The notes beneath the pieces are model-generated. The model ran no database searches. It worked only from the letters and a program-made list of their open reading frames with translations, and had not been told where the DNA came from. Positions 40,512-50,686 of a DNA stretch of 64,000 nt are shown one piece after another. The first letter of the stretch is position 1, and each line of letters starts with the position of its first letter. The position numbers and the translations under genes are program-made. This stretch comes from Bacteroidota bacterium. Lineage in GTDB: Bacteria; Bacteroidota; Bacteroidia; B-17B0; Aurantibacillaceae. The stretch spans positions 1-64,000 of the forward strand of contig JAUXSA010000001.1 of NCBI GenBank assembly GCA_030681615.1, given 5' to 3'.

Positions 40512-41252
40512 TTAAAACCTAAAACCTAATTGCAACGCTAAATGCATACTGCTGATGTTAAGAGAGCTTGCTGCATATTTTTCTTCAAAATAATATTGAG
40601 AAAAGCCGTAACGGAAATTAAACTCTGCAAAAAAATTGCTTCTTGAGCCAGAGATCGCATTTTTCTGAAAGCCGAGCGTGGCGCTCACAAAAGAATTTAA
40701 ATGACTATTAATAAAAGGCGTTTTAAATCTAAGATCTACAATATCTTCTTTTACTTTATTTCCGTTTTGCGAAACCGTTAAATTACCCGGCAATAAATAC
40801 CGGAAATGATAACCGATCATTACATACGGACTAAAGACAGCGTTATTCTCACGCTTAAAAGAATATTTAACCTGTAACGGGATTCCTATTTCGTTTATAA
40901 TAAGCGAATAATTGTAAGGAAATGTTTTATCGTACAATTGTAAGCTATCCGGTTTAAAATAATACGATTTAAAATTTACACCATGAAAAAAATATTCAGC
41001 ACCAAAGAAGAAAAATGTTTTAAAAGTTTTATCCAGTTTTACTTCTTTTTTAAATGAGACCATGGCACTCATTTTTTGCGTTGGGCTTTTTGCGTGGTTG
41101 GGATTAATAGTGTAAATACCCAACACAGGACCAAAACCAAATCGAATGCCTGCGCCCGGATTGCGTTTCTGGGCAGAGCATACGTTTGAGAACACTAAAA
41201 GAAAAAGAAGCGCTATCGAAAAAAAAACGTTTGTATTTGTTTTTTTTATCAT
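40512..41252 (-). CDS. Outer-membrane beta-barrel protein (PorT-like)
   Basis: Signal peptide; barrel pattern ending MHLALQLGFRF. Confidence 0.65.
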   Translation of the reverse strand: MIKKTNTNVFFSIALLFLLVFSNVCSAQKRNPGAGIRFGFGPVLGIYTINPNHAKSPTQKMSAMVSFKKEVKLDKTFKTFFFFGAEYFFHGVNFKSYYFKPDSLQLYDKTFPYNYSLIINEIGIPLQVKYSFKRENNAVFSPYVMIGYHFRYLLPGNLTVSQNGNKVKEDIVDLRFKTPFINSHLNSFVSATLGFQKNAISGSRSNFFAEFNFRYGFSQYYFEEKYAASSLNISSMHLALQLGFRF

Positions 41253-41255
41253 TAA

Positions 41256-42008
41256 TTAATTTCGAATTACATTAGTTGCTGTTGCCTGCACCGTTGGCAT
41301 TATTATAATATCGTTTATGTTTACGTGTGGCGGACGATGAGCTACCCAGTAAATTGTTTCTGCAATATCTTCAGGTTTTAAAGGTTGCAAACCCGCGTAC
41401 ACTTTTTTTGCTTTATCCTCGTCACCATCAAAACGTACAATGCTAAATTCTGTTTCCACCATACCGGGATTAATGGCCGTTACTTTTATATTATGTGCCA
41501 ACAGATCAATGCGCATGCTTTTGCTTAAAGCATCTACTGCGTGTTTAGTAGCGCAGTAAACATTTCCATTAGCGTAAACTTCTTTGCCCGCAATAGAACC
41601 AATATTAATAATATGTCCTTTTTTATTTTCGATCATTAAGTTAGAAATCGCGCGTGAGATATATAATAAACCTTTTACGTTCGTATCTATCATGCGTTCC
41701 CAATGATCGATGTTGCCACTTTGTATGGCGCTTAATCCTGCAGCTAAGCCTGCATTATTTACCAACACATCAATTTTTTTATTTTCGGCAGATAATTTTG
41801 CGATGGCATTTTCAACTTCACTTAACTCACGAATATCAAAACAAAGCGTGGTCACTTTAATTTTGTTGTTTGTTTCTAATTGTGTTTTTAATTCTTTTAA
41901 ACGATCTTCTCTTCTGCCTGTAATAATAAGATCATGTCCATTCTTCGCGAACAGTTCTGCGGTACTTTTTCCTATGCCTGAAGTGGCGCCTGTAATTAAA
42001 ACTAACAT
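41256..42008 (-). CDS. SDR family NAD(P)-dependent oxidoreductase
   Basis: LITGATSGIGKSTAELFAKNG, LVNNAGLAAG, YCATKHAVDALSKSMR, INPGMVETEF. Confidence 0.95.
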   Translation of the reverse strand: MLVLITGATSGIGKSTAELFAKNGHDLIITGRREDRLKELKTQLETNNKIKVTTLCFDIRELSEVENAIAKLSAENKKIDVLVNNAGLAAGLSAIQSGNIDHWERMIDTNVKGLLYISRAISNLMIENKKGHIINIGSIAGKEVYANGNVYCATKHAVDALSKSMRIDLLAHNIKVTAINPGMVETEFSIVRFDGDEDKAKKVYAGLQPLKPEDIAETIYWVAHRPPHVNINDIIIMPTVQATATNVIRN

Positions 42009-42009
42009 A

Positions 42010-43647
42010 TTATTTTTTTTCCTGTGCTAATTTACTTTTACGATAACCGTATAAGAAATAAACGCCTAAACCAATTAATAACCAAACAGAGAACATCATC
42101 CAGTTTGTCCAGCCCATACCTGTAAGCAGGTAACAGCAAGACAATAATCCCAAAACCGGTATCAACGAATAATTTTTAAGGAAAGCTGCTATGGCAATAA
42201 TAACCCATACAAAATAAAAAATGATCATTGGAAAATTTAATGTTGTGTTCTCAGCATTTGAGTAAATAGAATTTGGATAGTATTTAAATATTAAACCAAG
42301 AGAAAGAATAGTAATGGCAGGAACGATCCATTTAGAATTAATATAAGGCATTTTAAATTTCCCTTTTTCTTTAACCGCTTCGTTGCGGGGCAACATTAAA
42401 ACACCACCACACACCAATACAAAAGCGAACAACGTTCCTATACTTGTAAAATCCAACACAAATTTTGGAGTCACAAAAAAGATAGGAATACCAACTACTA
42501 AGCCTGTGATAAGCGTTGAGAAAGCCGGTGTTTTATATTTTGGATGGATCTCTGCAAATTTTTTCGGTAACAATCCGTCCCTGCTCATGGCCATCCAAAT
42601 ACGTGGTTGTCCCATTTGAAATACAAGAATAACACTGGTCATCGCAACAACAGCTGCAATTGATACAATAAACAACATCCATTTAATACCTTTGAGAGCA
42701 AAAACTTCAGCCAATGGATCAGAAACATTTAAAGCAGTGTAAGAAACCATTCCAGTTAAAACCAAAGCCAGGATAATAAATACGATCGTACAAATAATTA
42801 AAGAATAGATCATACCGCGCGGTAGGTCGCGCTGTGGATTTTTACATTCTTCTGCTAACGTAGAAACGGCGTCAAAACCTATATAAGCAAAGAACACACC
42901 TGATACACCTGCCATTACACCATTAAATTGATTCGGCATAAAAGGAGACCAGTTATCAATATCAATATACATGGCGCCAACAATAATTACCAAAAGGATG
43001 ATGGCCAGTTTAATGATCACCATAATGTTACTGGCGTTGCGTGATTCTTTAGTGCCAATATATACCAACCATGTTACTAAAATATTTATCATTACGGCAG
43101 GCAAATCAAAGATGATCTTCAACCCAAATATATCCGGTGCAGAGCTCCATGCCGCAGATAATTTTCCTGCGGTTCCATCTAAAAAGGCCTGGTGAGAATC
43201 AGAATAATTTGTAGAAAGCCATGCCGGAAGATTTATTCCAAAACCTTCTAACAGATTTACGAAATAACCACTCCATGAAAAGGCAACATAAATATTTCCA
43301 ATAGAATATTCCATCAGCAAAGCCCAGCCAATGATCCAGGCGGCTAATTCTCCAAACGAAACGTAAGCATAAGTATAAGCACTTCCTGATGCGGGAACGC
43401 GTGTTGCAAATTCCGCATAACACATGGCTGTAAAACCGCAGGCAACAGCACAAATAATAAATAAAAAGATAACTGCCGGCCCGCCGGTAAAACAAGCAGA
43501 GCCAATGCTGCTAAAGCTTCCTGCACCAATAATTGCCGCGATACCAAAAAAAGTTAAGTCTCTCACGGATAATACACGACTCAATCCGGTACCATGACTT
43601 TCTGCATCTGTAATAGCTGAAACTGATTTTTTTCTGAATAAACTCAT
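42010..43647 (-). CDS. APC family amino acid permease
   Basis: 12+ TM segments; LTFFGIAAIIGAGSFSSIGSA, YIGFDAVSTLAEECKNPQRDLPRG. Confidence 0.9.
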   Translation of the reverse strand: MSLFRKKSVSAITDAESHGTGLSRVLSVRDLTFFGIAAIIGAGSFSSIGSACFTGGPAVIFLFIICAVACGFTAMCYAEFATRVPASGSAYTYAYVSFGELAAWIIGWALLMEYSIGNIYVAFSWSGYFVNLLEGFGINLPAWLSTNYSDSHQAFLDGTAGKLSAAWSSAPDIFGLKIIFDLPAVMINILVTWLVYIGTKESRNASNIMVIIKLAIILLVIIVGAMYIDIDNWSPFMPNQFNGVMAGVSGVFFAYIGFDAVSTLAEECKNPQRDLPRGMIYSLIICTIVFIILALVLTGMVSYTALNVSDPLAEVFALKGIKWMLFIVSIAAVVAMTSVILVFQMGQPRIWMAMSRDGLLPKKFAEIHPKYKTPAFSTLITGLVVGIPIFFVTPKFVLDFTSIGTLFAFVLVCGGVLMLPRNEAVKEKGKFKMPYINSKWIVPAITILSLGLIFKYYPNSIYSNAENTTLNFPMIIFYFVWVIIAIAAFLKNYSLIPVLGLLSCCYLLTGMGWTNWMMFSVWLLIGLGVYFLYGYRKSKLAQEKK

Positions 43648-43695
43648 TATGTATTTTTGCCTTTTTGTAACGCTACTAAATATACAAAGTAAATT

Positions 43696-45198
43696 TTAAT
43701 TGGAGATTGGCTCTTGCTTGTTTTTCCCAACAGGCAGGTAATAAAGGGCCGCCAGCAGTATAAAAACCACCGCCGGCGAGCGATATCTGAATATTGCCCC
43801 ACTATTTGGGGTTGTGAGGCCAATAAGCAAACATAACAATAATGCAAAAAGAAGAAAAGTTATGGCTGGGAAATTATCTTTTTTGTTTTGGATAAAGCCG
43901 ATCATTATAATGATGAGGGAGAAAATAATAAACAGATTTTCTAAAGAGGCTAAATGTTGCATTAAACTTTTCGAATTAAAAAAGAGCGGGTAAAACAAAC
44001 TATAATAAAAAGAAGAGATGCTAAGACCGAATAAATTTTGTGAAGGGATAAAAATATTTGAACCGCTTTTTGGTAATTGGTAAACTAATTTATATTGTGT
44101 GATGGTATCTATATTTGCAGAAGAAAATAAAGTATCCTCTTGGTGCGTATGCTCCCAATAAATATAAGGCACATTTTTTTTGATCGTAAAAAGACTATCG
44201 TTAGCACCAATTTTATTTACAAGAGTAGAATCAAATTCTAATCTTACAAATTTTTTATCGTCCAGTAAAAAGATACCGCCTTTAGAGGCATCTGCAAATA
44301 CATGTTGGTGTTTGATAGCCGCATCAAGCAAAGATCTGTTCTTGAATACTAAGGAGAAACAATTTAATAGAACCAAAAAAATAGTCAATGCAGAAATAAG
44401 GGCGATGGGTTTGAATCTTATTTTTTTTGAATGGGAGAACCAAAAGAATAAAGAAAATAAAGCTGCTGCAAAGAATAATAAATAAGGTTTTAATAATAAG
44501 GAGATAAAAACGAGAAGCAATACAGAAAGAAGAGTTTTTAAAGTATAACCTTCTGTAATTAATTTTTTTAGTGAATAAAGCAGGCAGCCAAAAATAAAAA
44601 TGACCAATCCTTCTTTTAAAAGCGCGCCTGTATAAAACCATAAAGCCGGCAGCAAACAAAGTATAAGTAAAACAAAAATTTCTTTGCCTTTAAAATAGTC
44701 TTTAATGGTTTTGTATAAATACGTAATTCCTACAAAACTTAAAAAGCAGCTAAACAACGCGTGAACATAATACGAGTTAAAAGAAATAAAATGTAATAAG
44801 GAATGGATACGGATAACAACACGGTTATCATTATATAAATAATCTTTTAAGCGCCCATTATCCCATTGAAATGTATTTACAATGTACTTATCGTAAAGCA
44901 CAGTTCCCTGACTTTCATTGTGCAAACCAAACAATAATTTGACGTATTCAATTGGATCTGCCTTTGCAAAGTCGTTCATTATTTTTGAATCAGAATAAAA
45001 TTTACCGGCGTCAAATTTTTCCAACCCGCCATATAATTTTTTGTAAACCAGGTAAAAAACAGGAATAGCAATTATTTTTAATATGAATAAAAAAGTAAAA
45101 GTTTTTGAATTGATATTGTTGTCTTTAAACACCCCAAAAAAACGGTTCTTATATATTAAAAACAGGGTGATTAAAATATATATACTAAAGACTATCAA
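43696..45198 (-). CDS. Polytopic membrane protein of unknown function
   Basis: 500 aa, about 10 TM segments with a soluble loop; polymerase/GT39-like topology but no decisive motif. Confidence 0.65.
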   Translation of the reverse strand: MIVFSIYILITLFLIYKNRFFGVFKDNNINSKTFTFLFILKIIAIPVFYLVYKKLYGGLEKFDAGKFYSDSKIMNDFAKADPIEYVKLLFGLHNESQGTVLYDKYIVNTFQWDNGRLKDYLYNDNRVVIRIHSLLHFISFNSYYVHALFSCFLSFVGITYLYKTIKDYFKGKEIFVLLILCLLPALWFYTGALLKEGLVIFIFGCLLYSLKKLITEGYTLKTLLSVLLLVFISLLLKPYLLFFAAALFSLFFWFSHSKKIRFKPIALISALTIFLVLLNCFSLVFKNRSLLDAAIKHQHVFADASKGGIFLLDDKKFVRLEFDSTLVNKIGANDSLFTIKKNVPYIYWEHTHQEDTLFSSANIDTITQYKLVYQLPKSGSNIFIPSQNLFGLSISSFYYSLFYPLFFNSKSLMQHLASLENLFIIFSLIIIMIGFIQNKKDNFPAITFLLFALLLCLLIGLTTPNSGAIFRYRSPAVVFILLAALYYLPVGKNKQEPISN

Positions 45199-45633
45199 TT
45201 AATATTTGTCGAAGAATTTAATTTCCATAATTCTTTCCGGCATGGCGAGCGCAGTAAATCCAAATTGTTTATACAAACCCTGGGCATCTTTCGTTGCGAG
45301 CATCATACGACGCAAGCCCTGGAGATCAGGATGCGCCATAATAAATTGCATCAATTGTTTTGATAAACCTTTTCCTCTGTATGCTTCTAAAATAAATACA
45401 TCGGCCAGGTAGCCAAATGTTGCGCCATCGGTTACAACACGCGCGTAACCAATTTGTTTATCTTTTAAATAAACGCCAAAACAAATACTGCCCTCAATAC
45501 TTTTTTTTACGAGCTCTATTGGCATATTTTGTGCCCAATAACTTTCTTTACTTAGATAATTATGAATAACATCTAATTGTAATTTAGTTTTATCGCTGCT
45601 AAATAAATGATCGTTTATAATTGTTTCGTACAT
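45199..45633 (-). CDS. GNAT family N-acetyltransferase
   Basis: FGYLADVFILEAYRGKGLSKQLMQFIMAHP...GLYKQFGFTAL. Confidence 0.92.
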   Translation of the reverse strand: MYETIINDHLFSSDKTKLQLDVIHNYLSKESYWAQNMPIELVKKSIEGSICFGVYLKDKQIGYARVVTDGATFGYLADVFILEAYRGKGLSKQLMQFIMAHPDLQGLRRMMLATKDAQGLYKQFGFTALAMPERIMEIKFFDKY

Positions 45634-45637
45634 GGTG

Positions 45638-46498
45638 TTATAAATTATCTACAACAACTAAATATTTATTTTTGGGATCAAAAGTAAAGCGGGTTATTTT
45701 TTTAATGCCAAAGCTCGAAAGATCAAAAAGTATTAGCCAGTCTTTTTTTAGTTCGTCGTAACGTAATAATTTATTGCCTTCTGATTTTACAAGACCGTGT
45801 TGGTAGTGCCAAATGGCATCTTCGTTTGTAGAAAGATATTCGGCATATTTTTCGGCTTTATGAAAAACAAAATCGTATTTATAGAATGTAACTTTTACAG
45901 AATCTTTTACGCCGTAAATAAAAGTATGCCTGTTAATTTTTTTAAAGGCGCGAATAGGATCATTCCCCAGCCATTTATCTTCGCCTGTACTTTTTACATA
46001 ATAGCGCAAAGAGTGAGGGCTGGTTAATTTGTAATACAAAACAGTGTCTGAATTTAAAAAAGTATAATAACCAACTGAATCTACCTCAAACTTTTTCTCA
46101 CTAACACCTGTTAAAGAATTTATAAAATGAATGCGCTGGGCACTATCACTTTCTACAACAACAGCGTTTAAATATTTACCATCAGCTGAAAGTACCGGTG
46201 AATATTCACTTTCTTTTGTTTTAGTGAGCTGTGTTATTTTTTCACTTGCAAGATCGTAAATGTAAAAGTCTGACTGGTTATCTTCGCGAATACTGACGTA
46301 ATAAATTTTTTTGCCTTCATTACTAAACGAAGGCTGATTATCATAACCGGTGCGATTAGTAATGTTTTTTGGAGCGGTAAGTTTTAATTCTGTTTTTGTT
46401 TTTTCTAATTTAAACAACCACACATCGGTATTTGGAAGCTGCGCTCTTAAAAGACAAGACGCAAGAACAAAAACAAGTATGTTATACTTTTTGTTCAT
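45638..46498 (-). CDS. TolB/PD40-like propeller protein (secreted)
   Basis: NQPSFSNEGKKIYYVSIREDNQSDFYIYDLASEKITQLTKTKESEYSPVLSADGKYL. Confidence 0.75.
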   Translation of the reverse strand: MNKKYNILVFVLASCLLRAQLPNTDVWLFKLEKTKTELKLTAPKNITNRTGYDNQPSFSNEGKKIYYVSIREDNQSDFYIYDLASEKITQLTKTKESEYSPVLSADGKYLNAVVVESDSAQRIHFINSLTGVSEKKFEVDSVGYYTFLNSDTVLYYKLTSPHSLRYYVKSTGEDKWLGNDPIRAFKKINRHTFIYGVKDSVKVTFYKYDFVFHKAEKYAEYLSTNEDAIWHYQHGLVKSEGNKLLRYDELKKDWLILFDLSSFGIKKITRFTFDPKNKYLVVVDNL

Positions 46499-47060
46499 CC
46501 AGTTTTAAAAAATGTTTATTCATGATGCGATAAACAAGCCAGCCAAAAAATATACTTACCACCATTCCTGTGCCCACGTCTATAGGATAATGTACACCTA
46601 AATACATTCTACTATACACCACTATTAATGGGTAAGTAAAAATAAAGATCCTGTATTTTTTTGGGATCCAATGCACGCATAAAAAAATAAAAGTTATTAA
46701 GCCGAAGGTATTAGAAGAGTGTCCTGAAAAGAAAGTGAACTTTCCTCCGCGATAATCGTGCACTACATGAATTTGATCTTTAATTTCTAAATTGTGAGTG
46801 GGGCGGTAACGTTCTACCAAATGTTTTACGCTGTTCGAAGAAAGGTCTGCACATGCAAAAACAATTGCGCAGCCAACTAAAAACTCAATAGCTTTTCTTA
46901 AATAGTATTTTCTGTAAAATGCATAACCCACGGCAAGACAAATAATAACGGTTGGCCAGGTGTAACTGAAGAACCACATTATTTCATCAAGTAAAGGATC
47001 GTGCATGGAGTTTATCTTTAACAATAAACGCCTGTCAAACATTTTTAATGATTCAAACAT
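46482..47060 (-). CDS. PAP2 family phosphatase
   Basis: VKHLVERYRPTH, TFFSGHSSNTFGLITF, VVYSRMYLGVHYPIDV. Confidence 0.92.
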   Translation of the reverse strand: MFESLKMFDRRLLLKINSMHDPLLDEIMWFFSYTWPTVIICLAVGYAFYRKYYLRKAIEFLVGCAIVFACADLSSNSVKHLVERYRPTHNLEIKDQIHVVHDYRGGKFTFFSGHSSNTFGLITFIFLCVHWIPKKYRIFIFTYPLIVVYSRMYLGVHYPIDVGTGMVVSIFFGWLVYRIMNKHFLKLDEQKV

Positions 47061-47236
47061 GCTTAAAAGTAAGAAAAATATTTATACTGAGAGCCCGGTT
47101 AAATTTTATTTATTTGAAATTTTATATCTTATTTTTGAGCGAAAAGAGGCAAATTTTCCAGAGATAATTGGTTATTGTCTCGAAAAATTTAACGAATTTG
47201 TAGCCAAAAAGTAAAAAATTTAAAAGTTTACAAATA

Positions 47237-48577
47237 ATGCGAGCTAGGTTTTTTAATTTCAAAATTATATTTTTTACATGCTGTTTTTTTTATTTTTTAG
47301 AAAGTCATGCTCAGTTGTATGAACCTATTATTGTAAATAATATCACGCAAAAAAAAACAGGATATTACTTTTTAACCCTATATAAAATAAATTTTATTGA
47401 AAAAAAATTAAATTCTTTAAACCAACAGTGTATTTTAAATACATTAGGAGAAATCGTTTTTTTTAGAAAAACAATATTTGGCTCAGATTTTAAGATACAT
47501 CCAAATGGATTAATAAGCTATTGGCATGGAAATGGATTTTATTTATTGAATAAAGAATTAGAAATTATTGATTCGGTTTCGTGTGTTAATGGTATTTCAA
47601 CAGATTCGCATGATTTTAAAATATTACCTAATGGTCATTATTTACTATGTGGAAAAGAAAGTGAAATAAAAGATTTAAGTAATGTACATTTATATACTGA
47701 AAAACATTTACCCGGAAGTAAAAGATCTATTGTAGAATATGATGTAATACAAGAATTAGATAAAAATAAAAATTTGGTATTTGAATGGAAAACCAAACCT
47801 TATTTTGATATAGCCTACATTAACACAGTTTATTTAACAGATACAGCCAAAATAGATCTTACTCATTTTAACTCTATTGATGCAGACTCAAAGGGCAATA
47901 TCTTAGTGTCTTTTAGACGCTTTGATGAATTAATGAAGATTGATAGAAAAACAGGAAATATCATTTGGCGTATGGGTGGAAAATATAATCAAATAAAAAT
48001 TTTAAATGATAGTATTCCTTTTTTAGGGCAACATGACGCTCAATTTACTGGAGAGAATACTATTTCTCTTTTTGATAATGGTTATAGTTTAGATTCATTA
48101 AAACACAATGCAAGAGGATTAGAATATGAAATTGATGATGTAAATAAAACAGCAAAACTAATATGGAGCTATTCAAATAAAAATAAAATAGTAAGTATTG
48201 CAACAGGTAGTTTTAAAAAACATAAAAATGAAACCGCTTTAATTAGTTATGGTAAAACTAATAAAGAAGCTATTAACATTACTTGCGAAATGCTTAACAA
48301 TAAATCTCAAATAATACAAACAATTAGCTTTAAAGATACTTTAGGAACTTATAGAGCATATTTTTACACTAAATTACCTTTTAAATTAAAACAAGAATCC
48401 ATTGTAATTTCAAAAAAAGACAGTTTATACTTATTAAGCACTAAACAAAAGTATAAATACTATTTATGGAGTACGGGAGAAACAACAGCAGAAATCTCTG
48501 TTTTTTCAATTAATAAAAATCATGTATTCGTTTCTAATGATGGAATTAATTATACTAGGTCGCAGACACTAAAATAG
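47237..48577 (+). CDS. Arylsulfotransferase (ASST)-like secreted protein
   Basis: GNIIWRMGGKYNQIKI...GQHDAQFTGENTISLFDNGYS; HDFKILPNGHYLLCG; C-terminal YYLWSTGETTAEISV Ig-like segment. Confidence 0.75.
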   Translation: MRARFFNFKIIFFTCCFFYFLESHAQLYEPIIVNNITQKKTGYYFLTLYKINFIEKKLNSLNQQCILNTLGEIVFFRKTIFGSDFKIHPNGLISYWHGNGFYLLNKELEIIDSVSCVNGISTDSHDFKILPNGHYLLCGKESEIKDLSNVHLYTEKHLPGSKRSIVEYDVIQELDKNKNLVFEWKTKPYFDIAYINTVYLTDTAKIDLTHFNSIDADSKGNILVSFRRFDELMKIDRKTGNIIWRMGGKYNQIKILNDSIPFLGQHDAQFTGENTISLFDNGYSLDSLKHNARGLEYEIDDVNKTAKLIWSYSNKNKIVSIATGSFKKHKNETALISYGKTNKEAINITCEMLNNKSQIIQTISFKDTLGTYRAYFYTKLPFKLKQESIVISKKDSLYLLSTKQKYKYYLWSTGETTAEISVFSINKNHVFVSNDGINYTRSQTLK

Positions 48578-48607
48578 TATTTAAATTATATAGAAGCTGT
48601 TTAAAAT

Positions 48608-50020
48608 TTATTTCGAAGAGCTACAAGCTTGCGAAACTATTTCGGAATCTACTCCGGCAACTTTACTAATAGCGCCAAAACCACCATTAACGTTGGTCAT
48701 GTTCTTGTATCCATTTGCTTTTAAGATAGAAATAGCTATCATGCTTCTGTATCCACCTGCGCAATGTATCATGTATGGATGGTTCTTATCTTTAGAATCT
48801 ATCCAATCAAAAATAAAATCAAGTGGTTTGTTTTCGACATTAATTAAATGTGCCGAATCAAACTCTCCGGGTTTTCTAACATCAATAGTTTCAATTCCTT
48901 TTTTGTAACTTTTGGAATAAAATTCTTCTGCATCAACAGTAGCAACTTTTTCTGTTTTTTTACCCGCCGCTTTCCAGGCATCCATGCCACCTTTAAGGTA
49001 ACCAATACAATTATCATAACCCACGCGCGATAAACGCATAACGGTTTCTTCTTCACGGCCTTTTGGTGCAACTATTAAAATTGGAAAATTAATATCACGT
49101 ATTAATGTACCTACCCATGGTGCGAATTGTCCATCCAAACCTATAAATAGAGAGTCAGGAATGTTGGCTTCAGCATATTCATCTGCTTTCCTAACATCTA
49201 AAACAATCGGTTTTAAATTTTGCATCAACTCTTCAAACTCATTTACAGATAAGCCATGTGAACCATCTTTTAATACGTCGGAATAATTCTTATATCCTTT
49301 TTTATTTAAGAAAGCGTTTTTTTGAAAGTACTGTGGTGCTGGTAAAATGCCGGTGGTTAGTTCTTTAATAAAATCTTCTTTAGAAATATTTTGTAACGCG
49401 TAATTTATTTTCTTTTGGTTGCCCAATGTGTCAAACGTTTCTTTGCTCATATTTTTGCCACATGCAGAACCAGCGCCATGAGCTGGATACACAATTACAT
49501 CATCGGGCAAAGGCATTATTTTATTTCTTAAACTTTCGTAAAGCATGCCGGCAAGATCCTCTTGGGTAAGATCAGATTTAATGGCAAGATCGGGCCTGCC
49601 CACATCACCAATAAATAAAGTATCGCCGGTAAAAATAGCAACCGGTTTTTTATTTTCGTTCAGTAATAAATACGTTGTAGATTCTAAAGTATGACCGGGT
49701 GTGTGCAACGTTTTTAAAGTTAGGCCACCAACTTTAAACTCTTCATTATCCTTTGCAATATGGCTTTTATAATCTGTTTGTGCGTTGGGTCCAAACACAA
49801 TGGTTGCACCGGTAGCCTTTGCCAGGTCAACATGCCCGCTTACAAAATCGGCATGAAAATGAGTTTCAAAAATATATTTTAAGGCATCTTTATTTTGTTT
49901 TAAAAGATCGAGGTAAGGTTGTGTTTCACGCAAAGGGTCAATAATTACAGCTTCGCCATTATGCGAAATATAATACGCGCCTTGTGCCAAACAGTTAGTG
50001 TACAATTGTTCTACCTTCAT
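48608..50020 (-). CDS. MBL-fold metallohydrolase with two rhodanese domains (persulfide dioxygenase/GloB-like)
   Basis: THFHADFVSGHVDLAKATGA, TLHTPGHTLESTTYLL, FTGDTLFIGDVGRPDL, then rhodanese LDVRKADEYAEANIPDS and IDVRKPGEFDSAHL...MIHCAGGYRSMIA. Confidence 0.93.
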   Translation of the reverse strand: MKVEQLYTNCLAQGAYYISHNGEAVIIDPLRETQPYLDLLKQNKDALKYIFETHFHADFVSGHVDLAKATGATIVFGPNAQTDYKSHIAKDNEEFKVGGLTLKTLHTPGHTLESTTYLLLNENKKPVAIFTGDTLFIGDVGRPDLAIKSDLTQEDLAGMLYESLRNKIMPLPDDVIVYPAHGAGSACGKNMSKETFDTLGNQKKINYALQNISKEDFIKELTTGILPAPQYFQKNAFLNKKGYKNYSDVLKDGSHGLSVNEFEELMQNLKPIVLDVRKADEYAEANIPDSLFIGLDGQFAPWVGTLIRDINFPILIVAPKGREEETVMRLSRVGYDNCIGYLKGGMDAWKAAGKKTEKVATVDAEEFYSKSYKKGIETIDVRKPGEFDSAHLINVENKPLDFIFDWIDSKDKNHPYMIHCAGGYRSMIAISILKANGYKNMTNVNGGFGAISKVAGVDSEIVSQACSSSK

Positions 50021-50107
50021 GGTAACAAAATTACAATTAAATGCCTTTAAAGGAATATATTTTATAAATAGAATATCGTTAAATTTGTAAAATAAGAAAC
50101 AAAAAAC

Positions 50108-50530
50108 ATGTCAAATTCTGAAAAAATAGAATCATCAAAAGCACCCGAGCCTGTTGGATTGTATCCACATGCCCGCAAGATCGGTAACTTACTTTTTTTA
50201 AGTGGTGTGGGGCCGCGCGAAAAGGGAACAAAAAAAATTCCGGGTGTAGAGTTAGATGAAAACGGTTTAATTGTAAGTTATGATATTGAGGCGCAATGCC
50301 ATAGCGTTTTTAGAAATATAAAATACATTTTGGAAGACTCTGGTAGTAGTTGGGATAAAATTGTGGATGTAACGGTTTTCTTAACCAATATGAAAGATGA
50401 TTTTCCGATCTATAATCGAATTTGGGCTGAATATTTTAAAGAAAATCCGCCCTGCAGAACAACTATCGAGATCAATAAACTACCAACGCCAATTGCTATA
50501 GAATTAAAAGTAATAGCTTTAACTGATTAA
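50108..50530 (+). CDS. RidA family protein (2-aminomuconate deaminase-like subgroup)
   Basis: PVGLYPHARKIGNLLFLSGVGPREKGT..., NPPCRTTIEINKLPTPIAIELKVIA. Confidence 0.9.
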   Translation: MSNSEKIESSKAPEPVGLYPHARKIGNLLFLSGVGPREKGTKKIPGVELDENGLIVSYDIEAQCHSVFRNIKYILEDSGSSWDKIVDVTVFLTNMKDDFPIYNRIWAEYFKENPPCRTTIEINKLPTPIAIELKVIALTD

Positions 50531-50686
50531 AAATCAATTTCTTATAGAGTAATTAAAACAATTTTAAATTGATTGTTTCTTAAACAATTCCTGTTAACAT
50601 TTGTTAGTGAGTAATATGCCTAATTTGGTGACACAATTAGTGCGATTTATCGAATAATTTTCATAATTTAGTTAAAAATTACTCCA

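Noticed and set aside
43199-43547. Antisense/alternate-frame ORFs in the APC permease
   Set aside because: Alternate-frame reading of a strongly coding gene.
47005-47214. 68-aa + strand ORF
   Set aside because: Starts inside the opposite-strand PAP2 gene; AT-rich by chance. Kept out of features for lack of support.
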